Source: Cyanobacteria bacterium NC_groundwater_1444_Ag_S-0.65um_54_12 (GTDB lineage Bacteria > Cyanobacteriota > Sericytochromatia > S15B-MN24 > VGJW01). From it: a stretch of 5,742 bases of DNA. This document shows, piece by piece, positions 1-4,128 of this stretch. Where the stretch lies: NCBI GenBank assembly GCA_016267585.1, contig JACQUT010000097.1, positions 1 to 5,742 on the forward strand. The letters run 5' to 3'. The position numbers and the translations under genes were made by a program. Position 1 is the first letter of the stretch. Each line of letters begins with the position of its first letter. The notes under the pieces are model-generated. The model searched no databases. It was not told the origin of the DNA and worked only from the letters and a program-made list of their open reading frames with translations.

Positions 1-41
1 CATTCCGTAGCAGATCCCGAATGGCTGCTCATTTATGATTG
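1..41. other. Short region downstream of hemN
   Basis: These 41 bases follow the hemN stop codon on the minus strand. I see no reading frame, no convincing terminator stem and no T-run here. The only terminator-like structure near the hemN end lies upstream of the stop codon, at 56-83. Confidence 0.4.
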
Positions 42-1427
42 TTAAATAGTGCGCGAAAAAGGGCGATCGCTGGGCGATCGCCCCCGCAAGTAAGCATCGA
101 AGATCATGCAGATATTACGGATCAAGAGCTGCCCCCGGGGAGTCACCTCCAGGTAAGCAGGCCAGCATTCCAGCAAGCCATCGGCCACCAGTGGCTCCAG
201 TTCAGCTAGCTCTGGCGCAAACGTGGTATCGAAGGAAAGCTGAAATTCATGCTCGATTTCGGCTTTGGCCAGATAGCCATGGCAGATGAGCGCATAGATC
301 ACGGCACGCCGCAGTCTATCGTCAGCAGTTAGCAATTTGCCGCGCTGCACGGGCAATTGACCAGCAAATACCGCTGCCAGGTAAGCGGACAGATTGCGCT
401 CATTTTGATAATAGGCGCTCGCCAGATCGCTGATAGCGGACATGCCAAATGCCAGCAGATCACTAGCGGCGCAAGTCGTATAACCCATGAAGTTACGACG
501 CAGGGTGCGAGCCCGCCGGGCTTTGACCAGCTCGTTATCAGGCAGCGCGAAATGATCCATGCCCAGGTAACAATAACCCTGGTTCACCCATGCGGCGATC
601 GCCATTTCGAACAACTCGAGTTTTAACTCGGCACCTGGCAATTCCTTCAACCGCCGCTGATGCGGGAAGATTGCCGGCAGATGAGCATAATTAAAGAGCG
701 CTATCCGGTCAGGACGAATAGTTGCGACTTGCTGGAGGGTCCGGGCAAAGCCCTTTACACTCTGACCGGGCAAGCCATACATCAGATCCAGATTGCAACT
801 CAGGAATCCGGCCCTTTGACAGAGCGCTATCAGATCGCGGGTAGCCTCGAAAGGCTGAAGGCGATTCACTGCCTTTTGCACCACGGGATCGAAGTCTTGC
901 ACTCCCATGCTGATGCGCTGGAAGCCCAAGCTGGCAAGCGTATTTATTTGCTCTGCCGTGGTAACCCGCGGGTGGATCTCCAGGGAAATTTCCGCCCCCG
1001 GAGCAAAGTTGAAATGCTGGCGCAGCACTTTATAAAGACGTTCGAGCTGGCGAACAGACAAATGCGTGGGTGTTCCGCCGCCCCAGTGCAATTGCACCAC
1101 TGGACGGGTCGTATCTATACCTGCCGCCACCAGTGCGACTTCACGCTCGAGAGCTTCCAGATAGCGCTCGACCAGCGCGTCGCCAGGGCGAGCTAGCTTG
1201 ATGTTGCAGCCACAGTAATAGCAGAGCCTGGAGCAAAACGGGAGGTGCACATAGATAGAGAGCGGCACCCCCGCCCGCTGCCGTGCATTGTCCGCTAAAG
1301 CGCGGTAAGCGGCTTGGTGTCCGAACTCGTTCGACCACTCCGGAGCGGTGGGATAACTCGTGTAGCGCGGACCAACCTGATCATAGCGTGCCAGCAATTC
1401 GCGCGGCAGCTGAAACTCATTGACCAT
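42..1427 (-). CDS. hemN: Oxygen-independent coproporphyrinogen III dehydrogenase
   Basis: Radical-SAM enzyme that oxidatively decarboxylates two propionate side chains of coproporphyrinogen III to give protoporphyrinogen IX without O2; cytoplasmic. With the chosen start it has 461 residues, close to the family's usual 450-460. Visible landmarks are Tyr59 just before HLPFC, the HemN-type cluster motif CX3CX2CXC (Cys65, 69, 72, 74), a GGGTP loop near 116-120, the GVQDFDPVVQKAVNR block at 175-189, and RNICMIFDAY near 437-446 followed by the terminal FSRTI, which resembles the end of E. coli HemN (from memory). The Cys74 position separates HemN from HemW-like paralogues. I chose ATG at 1427 because the protein then begins MVNEFQLP and a GGAGG lies upstream; an in-frame ATG at 1460 would add 11 residues inside hemE. 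It overlaps the end of hemE by 11 bases, so the two are probably one operon. The last codons include a hairpin plus T-run, described separately. Identification is very secure; the start is slightly less so. Confidence 0.96.
   Translation of the reverse strand: MVNEFQLPRELLARYDQVGPRYTSYPTAPEWSNEFGHQAAYRALADNARQRAGVPLSIYVHLPFCSRLCYYCGCNIKLARPGDALVERYLEALEREVALVAAGIDTTRPVVQLHWGGGTPTHLSVRQLERLYKVLRQHFNFAPGAEISLEIHPRVTTAEQINTLASLGFQRISMGVQDFDPVVQKAVNRLQPFEATRDLIALCQRAGFLSCNLDLMYGLPGQSVKGFARTLQQVATIRPDRIALFNYAHLPAIFPHQRRLKELPGAELKLELFEMAIAAWVNQGYCYLGMDHFALPDNELVKARRARTLRRNFMGYTTCAASDLLAFGMSAISDLASAYYQNERNLSAYLAAVFAGQLPVQRGKLLTADDRLRRAVIYALICHGYLAKAEIEHEFQLSFDTTFAPELAELEPLVADGLLECWPAYLEVTPRGQLLIRNICMIFDAYLRGRSPSDRPFSRTI
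56..83 (-). terminator. Terminator-like hairpin inside the 3' end of hemN
   Basis: Read on the minus strand, positions 83-74 (GGGCGATCGC) pair perfectly with 70-61 (GCGATCGCCC), giving a 10-bp GC-rich stem with a 3-base CCA loop. TTTTT follows immediately at 60-56. This is the layout of a rho-independent terminator, although five T is short and the next bases are GC-rich. It is built from two HIP1 octamers. It encodes residues in the short linker between the conserved FDAYLR and FSRTI of HemN, and it lies 11 bases before the stop codon (44-42). If it terminated efficiently, the mRNA would lack a stop codon. It may therefore be leaky, a pause site, or only an accidental look-alike. The structure is seen directly; its function is inferred. 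Confidence 0.5.
63..81. repeat. Two HIP1 octamers in near-tandem
   Basis: GCGATCGC occurs at 63-70 and again at 74-81, three bases apart. The second copy sits in the perfect 12-base palindrome GGGCGATCGCCC at 72-83. HIP1 (highly iterated palindrome) is abundant in many cyanobacterial genomes. Here the pair codes in frame for part of the RSPSDR stretch near the HemN C-terminus, a linker that would tolerate such insertion. Confidence 0.9.
595..602. repeat. HIP1 octamer in hemN
   Basis: GCGATCGC, extended to the ten-base palindrome GGCGATCGCC at 594-603. It lies within hemN, where it encodes part of the MAIAAW region. It is one of six copies in the window and supports a cyanobacterial-type genome. 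Confidence 0.9.
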
Positions 1428-2457
1428 TGCCTTGAGCCGCCTCCACGAAGGCCTGGGCATGTTCTACCGGAGTATCGGGCAAGATTCCATGCCCCAAGTT
1501 CCAGATATGGCCAGCTCTACCGCCCACCTGGGCCCGAATCCGCATAACTTCCCGGCGAATGCGCTCGGGCGAGGCGAAAAGCAGGGCAGGATCGAGATTG
1601 CCTTGCACCGCGATGCGATCGCCCCAGCGGTCCAGGACCTCACCCAGATCAGAGCGCCAATCCAGCGACAGCACATCGGCCTCGGTCTCCACCAGCAGAT
1701 CCACCAGGTGCGGGCCACCGCCCAAATAAAGAATGACGGGGACACCGGCAGCACGCAAAGTACGCACTATCTGGCGCGTAGCTGGCAGCGAAAAAGCCCG
1801 GTAGTCTGCTTTGTTCAATTCCCCACCCCAAGAATCGAAAATTTGCACCAGCTTGGCACCAGCCGCCACCTGGGCGCTGAGCGTCGCGGCAACCGTCTGC
1901 GCCAGCTTGTCCAGCAGACTGGCAAAGGCCGCGGGTTCGCAGTGCATCAGGCGTTTGGTACGATGAAAGTTCTTGCTTCCGCCACCTTCAACAGCATAGG
2001 CCGCCAGAGTAAAGGGGGCGCCGGCAAAGCCGATGACCGGTACTTTGTCTGCCAACGCTCTGGCTAGCAAGCGCACCGTCTCGGCCTGAAAGGGGAAGTC
2101 AGCTAAAGGATCTGGTATACCCAGGCGCTGGATATCAGCCAGCGTGCGAACCGGACCGGGGAGCTGCGGACCATGTTCGGTGAACACGACTTCCAGACCC
2201 ATGGCTTCCAGCGGGATCAAGATGTCAGAGAACAGTATGGCAGCATCCACCTTGAGGCGCTCGACCGGTTGCAGGGAGACCTCGACCGCCAGCTCGGGCA
2301 CTTTGCAAAGTTGCATGAAATCGTAGCGTTCCCGAACGGCACGATACTCTGGCAAATAACGGCCAGCTTGTCGCATGATCCAAACTGGGGGGCGATCGCT
2401 ACCTTGCCGCCGCGCCGCAGCCAAGATTCTGGAAGTCGTGAGCGCCAAGTCAGTCAT
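1417..2457 (-). CDS. hemE: Uroporphyrinogen III decarboxylase
   Basis: Cytoplasmic cofactor-free enzyme that removes four carboxyl groups from the acetate side chains of uroporphyrinogen III to give coproporphyrinogen III, the substrate of the next gene's product. At 346 residues it has the family's normal length. Both family signatures are present: PPVWIMRQAGRYLPEY at 23-38 with the substrate-binding Arg29 and Arg33, and GFAGAPFTLAAYAVEGGGS at 143-161 with the active-site Tyr154. The catalytic Asp is Asp78 in FSDILIP. The pocket Ser is near 209 in FDSWGG, and the C-terminal His is near 323 in NLGHGI. Nothing essential is missing. The ATG at 2457 is the natural start, because MTDLALTTSRIL precedes the first signature by the expected distance, but no Shine-Dalgarno sequence is visible before it. 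Its stop codon overlaps the hemN start. It is transcribed away from the gene at 2581, with a 5' leader of about 40 bases if the weak promoter proposed here is right. Confidence 0.98.
   Translation of the reverse strand: MTDLALTTSRILAAARRQGSDRPPVWIMRQAGRYLPEYRAVRERYDFMQLCKVPELAVEVSLQPVERLKVDAAILFSDILIPLEAMGLEVVFTEHGPQLPGPVRTLADIQRLGIPDPLADFPFQAETVRLLARALADKVPVIGFAGAPFTLAAYAVEGGGSKNFHRTKRLMHCEPAAFASLLDKLAQTVAATLSAQVAAGAKLVQIFDSWGGELNKADYRAFSLPATRQIVRTLRAAGVPVILYLGGGPHLVDLLVETEADVLSLDWRSDLGEVLDRWGDRIAVQGNLDPALLFASPERIRREVMRIRAQVGGRAGHIWNLGHGILPDTPVEHAQAFVEAAQGNGQ
1440..1444 (-). promoter_or_regulatory. Ribosome binding site candidate for hemN
   Basis: On the minus strand GGAGG lies 12 bases before the ATG at 1427, inside the last codons of hemE. 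The spacing is longer than ideal, but it favours this ATG over the one at 1460. Ribosomes finishing hemE at 1417 would pass directly over the hemN start, consistent with translational coupling. Confidence 0.45.
1615..1622. repeat. HIP1 octamer in hemE
   Basis: GCGATCGC within the hemE coding sequence, in codons for the WGDRIAVQG segment. One of two copies in hemE. Confidence 0.9.
2392..2399. repeat. HIP1 octamer near the hemE 5' end
   Basis: GCGATCGC in the codons just before the PPVWIMRQAGR signature of hemE, coding for the GSDRP turn. Such variable surface turns are typical places where an in-frame palindrome can be tolerated. Confidence 0.9.
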
Positions 2458-2484
2458 GCGTTCAGTTTAACAGAAGATACTAAA

Positions 2485-2512
2485 TTTACCTCAAAGTTAG
2501 CTCGAGTATAAG
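2485..2512 (+). promoter_or_regulatory. Candidate promoter of the gene at 2581
   Basis: TTTACC (2485-2490), a 16-base spacer, then TATAAG (2507-2512): four of six and five of six matches to the sigma70 boxes. It would give a leader of about 60 bases ahead of a strong ribosome binding site. The -10 shares bases 2507-2510 with the candidate hemE -10 on the other strand, so the two transcripts could compete for polymerase. Confidence 0.4.
2505..2510 (-). promoter_or_regulatory. Possible -10 box for hemE-hemN
   Basis: On the minus strand TATACT matches the -10 consensus at five of six positions and would place the transcript start about 40 bases before the hemE ATG. No -35 element is found at 16-18 bases: a TTGACG at 2527-2522 is only 11 bases away. 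If real, it would be a -10-only type promoter. It overlaps the -10 box proposed for the gene on the opposite strand. Confidence 0.25.
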
Positions 2513-2571
2513 ACAGCTGGCCGTCAACCGATGCGATTACATCACTAGAGCGGTAGCGGTAAAGCACCAGA

Positions 2572-2576
2572 GGAGG
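2572..2576 (+). promoter_or_regulatory. Strong Shine-Dalgarno that decides the start
   Basis: GGAGG, within AGGAGGA, precedes a double ATG. The ATG at 2578 is only one base from AGGAGG, too close for initiation. The ATG at 2581 is four bases away and is preferred. The next in-frame ATG at 2602 is 25 bases away, too far. Confidence 0.7.
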
Positions 2577-2580
2577 AATG

Positions 2581-3324
2581 ATGCAGAGCAGAGCCCTGTC
2601 GATGACCAAAGCAATACTCGATGGCATCAAAAATTCAAACTTGCAGGATGCGGAAAAGCGCATAGCCAAAGGTGTCGCTGCTGGCACCAAGGAAGTCATG
2701 GCCATGGCGCAGGATGGCCTGACACGTTCTGGCGAACTGGGCAGTGAATTGCTGAATCGGGCCGCGTCTTTACAGCAGTGGGTCGCTAATCGCACAGCCG
2801 ACATCGCCGCCCAGGAAGCCAAGCTTGATGCGATCAAGAATATCGTGGTGCAAGCCACCGAGGTCAATTCCCGTTGGTGGCCCGCAATGACCAACAACCC
2901 AGATCATTACACTATCGGTAATATGGTGAATTGCTGGAATGCAGACAAAAGCTACTTTATGGCTCTAAGAACTGTAGTAGATCACTCCATTGGCAGGCAA
3001 CCGGTTCCGCCCGCATTCAAGACACTCGATAGTAAGGGCGTAGTACTATCCGACCAAGCTAGCAGCGATCTGCTGGAGCAGGTCCTGAATATGCAAACCA
3101 AGAATGCCGAGCTGACGACCCGGCACCAGCAATTGACGACCACAATTACCAAAGTCCAGCAAACGGTCATCGACTGGCGCAAAGCTGATGAGGCATTGAC
3201 CATGCAGTGGAATTTCGAAGTAGTAAATACTAAGTCCGCAGCGGACAAATACGGAACGCTCGACAAGGCCCGGAAAACTGCTGAAGATTACCTTCAGCGC
3301 CTGGCAAACTTGCTGACCAGCTAG
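2581..3324 (+). CDS. Unassigned soluble helical/coiled-coil protein
   Basis: I do not recognise a family for this 247-residue protein. It has no signal peptide, no hydrophobic run long enough for a membrane segment, and no nucleotide-binding, metal-binding or DNA-binding motif that I can see. It has one cysteine (Cys118). Residues 1-98 look almost wholly helical and rich in Ala, Gln, Lys and Glu. Residues 99-150 form a more compact-looking middle with Trp99-Trp100, Trp119, a TNNPDHYT turn and Pro-Val-Pro-Pro at 141-144. Residues 155-200 show heptad-like spacing of Leu, Val and Ile (LLEQVL, then QQLTTTITKVQQTVIDW) typical of a coiled coil, and another helix (212-245) closes the protein. It is transcribed divergently from hemE and convergently with hemJ, so it is its own unit. 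A strong Shine-Dalgarno sequence and intact reading frame argue for a real gene. It could be a scaffold or interaction protein; a link to haem is only positional. Confidence 0.85.
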   Translation: MQSRALSMTKAILDGIKNSNLQDAEKRIAKGVAAGTKEVMAMAQDGLTRSGELGSELLNRAASLQQWVANRTADIAAQEAKLDAIKNIVVQATEVNSRWWPAMTNNPDHYTIGNMVNCWNADKSYFMALRTVVDHSIGRQPVPPAFKTLDSKGVVLSDQASSDLLEQVLNMQTKNAELTTRHQQLTTTITKVQQTVIDWRKADEALTMQWNFEVVNTKSAADKYGTLDKARKTAEDYLQRLANLLTS

Positions 3325-3419
3325 CAGCCAGGAAAAACTGACAAACCTTTCGGCTTCCCAGAGCACGGCGTGCTACTATCTGCTCTACTATGCCACAGCT
3401 ATCAACCGCACTCCTGAAG

Positions 3420-3456
3420 GGCCCTGCGCCGCCATGACATGGTGGTCACCAGGGCC
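3420..3456. other. Long imperfect hairpin over the hemJ stop codon
   Basis: GGCCCTG (3420-3426) pairs with CAGGGCC (3450-3456). After a small internal loop, 3428-3435 pairs with 3439-3446, including two G-T pairs and a GAC loop. It lies between the convergent ends of the gene at 2581 and hemJ and covers the hemJ stop codon (3448-3446). No T-run follows on either strand, so it is not a standard intrinsic terminator. It may stabilise 3' ends or limit read-through. A smaller AGCAC/GTGCT stem lies at 3362-3374; the rest of 3325-3445 shows nothing else. Confidence 0.4.
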
Positions 3457-3898
3457 GTACTACCACCATTATGACGATCACGATCATAAGAACGGTAGGT
3501 ATTTCATTGAGGACACGCAGTGCCTTATCATGCGGCACTGGCAACCCCTTTAGTAAACGTGCCATCAATACCGGTGCCAGGTAATGGACACACGTGAGCA
3601 ACACAACACCTGCCAGCTTTACATAGAACCAGCGCTGACTCCAGAGATAGGGCTGCAACCAGACCAAGATGGCGCCAAATATCCATGCTCCCCACTGAGC
3701 AGGTTCCGTGATGTAGCGATATAATCGGCGTTCCATCACGACAAAACGCTCCTTGGTAACTGCTTCGGTCTCCATGGCATGGTAGATGAAGAGGCGAAAA
3801 AGATAGAGGAGCCCGGCCATCCAGGATATGATCGTCAAGACATGCAAGGCCTTGATCCAAAGTAGCTGGGTGGTAAGCCAAAGCGTCAGCGCAGTCAT
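3446..3898 (-). CDS. hemJ: Protoporphyrinogen IX oxidase, HemJ type
   Basis: Small integral inner-membrane protein that oxidises protoporphyrinogen IX to protoporphyrin IX, the step after HemN; HemJ replaces HemG and HemY in many bacteria, including cyanobacteria. The 150-residue length fits the shorter HemJ proteins. Conserved elements visible are Lys16-Ala-Leu-His19, Trp26 with the following Ala-Gly, Arg35 and His40 at the end of the first membrane segment, MERRLY at 55-60, Lys94, His105, and NEIPT at 131-135. Four hydrophobic segments are apparent, near 8-38, 69-86, 90-113 and 132-148. The ATG at 3898 is the only sensible start, because the conserved KALH begins 15 residues later. No Shine-Dalgarno sequence precedes it, and the best promoter lies so close that the mRNA may be leaderless. 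It is separated from hemE-hemN by one unrelated-looking gene on the opposite strand and points the same way as they do. Confidence 0.93.
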   Translation of the reverse strand: MTALTLWLTTQLLWIKALHVLTIISWMAGLLYLFRLFIYHAMETEAVTKERFVVMERRLYRYITEPAQWGAWIFGAILVWLQPYLWSQRWFYVKLAGVVLLTCVHYLAPVLMARLLKGLPVPHDKALRVLNEIPTVLMIVIVIMVVVRPW

Positions 3899-3905
3899 GG
3901 GGAGA

Positions 3906-3934
3906 ATAGTAGCAGGTCTGGCGTCTCATATCCA
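3906..3934 (-). promoter_or_regulatory. Candidate hemJ promoter
   Basis: On the minus strand: TGGATA (3934-3929), a 17-base spacer, TACTAT (3911-3906). The boxes match four of six and four or five of six of the sigma70 consensus. Transcription would begin about seven bases further on, at or next to the A of the hemJ ATG, giving no room for a ribosome binding site. This agrees with the absence of one. Confidence 0.35.
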
Positions 3935-3957
3935 TTGTGACAGATGGGAGATGGGAT

Positions 3958-3986
3958 TTGACGTAGCCTCAGGTTGGCCCTATCAT
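3958..3986 (+). promoter_or_regulatory. Upstream promoter of tRNA-Met-tilS
   Basis: TTGACG (3958-3963), exactly 17 bases, TATCAT (3981-3986): five of six matches in each box with optimal spacing. The expected transcript start is near 3993, about 55 bases before the tRNA. It is the first of two tandem promoters. Confidence 0.6.
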
Positions 3987-3989
3987 GCC

Positions 3990-4017
3990 TTGGCGATAAA
4001 AGGGTCTGTATTATAAT
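3990..4017 (+). promoter_or_regulatory. Downstream promoter of tRNA-Met-tilS
   Basis: TTGGCG (3990-3995), 16 bases, then a perfect TATAAT (4012-4017). The expected start is near 4024, leaving a 5' leader of about 25 bases before the tRNA for RNase P to remove. As no terminator separates the tRNA, tilS and ftsH, it probably drives all three. Confidence 0.65.
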
Positions 4018-4048
4018 AATAGCTTCAGAATTACGTACCGTTAGACAA

Positions 4049-4122
4049 GGCACTGTAGCTCAGTTAGGTAGAGCAAGCGGTTCATACCCGCTCCGCCGCT
4101 GGTTCAAATCCAGCCAGTGCCA
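4049..4122 (+). tRNA. tRNA-Met (CAU), elongator type
   Basis: A complete 74-base cloverleaf. The acceptor GGCACTG (4049-4055) pairs with CAGTGCC (4115-4121), with discriminator A at 4122. The D stem is GCTC/GAGC around a nine-base loop. The anticodon stem AGCGG/CCGCT encloses loop TTCATAC, with anticodon CAT at 4083-4085. The T stem GCTGG/CCAGC encloses TTCAAAT. The CCA end is not encoded. It is not the initiator, because base 1 pairs with base 72 and the anticodon stem lacks three consecutive G-C pairs. A CAU anticodon could also be tRNA-Ile2, the TilS substrate, but the loop TTCATAC matches elongator tRNA-Met of B. subtilis and chloroplasts, whereas tRNA-Ile2 usually has CTCATAA. The T arm resembles E. 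coli tRNA-Ile2, so identity is not certain. It lies six bases before the tilS ATG. Confidence 0.93.
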
Positions 4123-4128
4123 TTAGCA

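Noticed and set aside
1425..1460. ATG at 1460 as the hemN start
   Set aside because: It adds 11 Arg-rich residues wholly inside hemE codons, and has no ribosome binding site advantage over the ATG at 1427.
1420..2067. 215-residue open frame antisense to hemE, and similar ones antisense to hemN (357-626, 660-1196)
   Set aside because: They mirror highly conserved enzyme genes and their translations have no protein-like motif.
2454..2897. 147-residue minus-strand frame overlapping the gene at 2581
   Set aside because: The plus-strand gene has a strong ribosome binding site and a full-length frame; the minus-strand frame would also run into the hemE start and promoter region.
2982..3366. Minus-strand frames antisense to the 3' half of the unassigned gene
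   Set aside because: Rich in Cys, Ser and Val in the manner of antisense translations, with no start signal.
3325..3445. Standard rho-independent terminator for the gene at 2581 or hemJ
   Set aside because: Stems are present (3362-3374 and 3420-3456), but no T-run follows on either strand.
3899..4048. Riboswitch or small RNA upstream of the tRNA
   Set aside because: The stretch is accounted for by the hemJ promoter and two tandem promoters; no conserved aptamer-like pairing is apparent.
4117..4128. GTG at 4117 as the tilS start
   Set aside because: It lies inside the tRNA acceptor stem, so a processed tRNA would remove it; ATG 4129 or 4150 keeps all conserved blocks.
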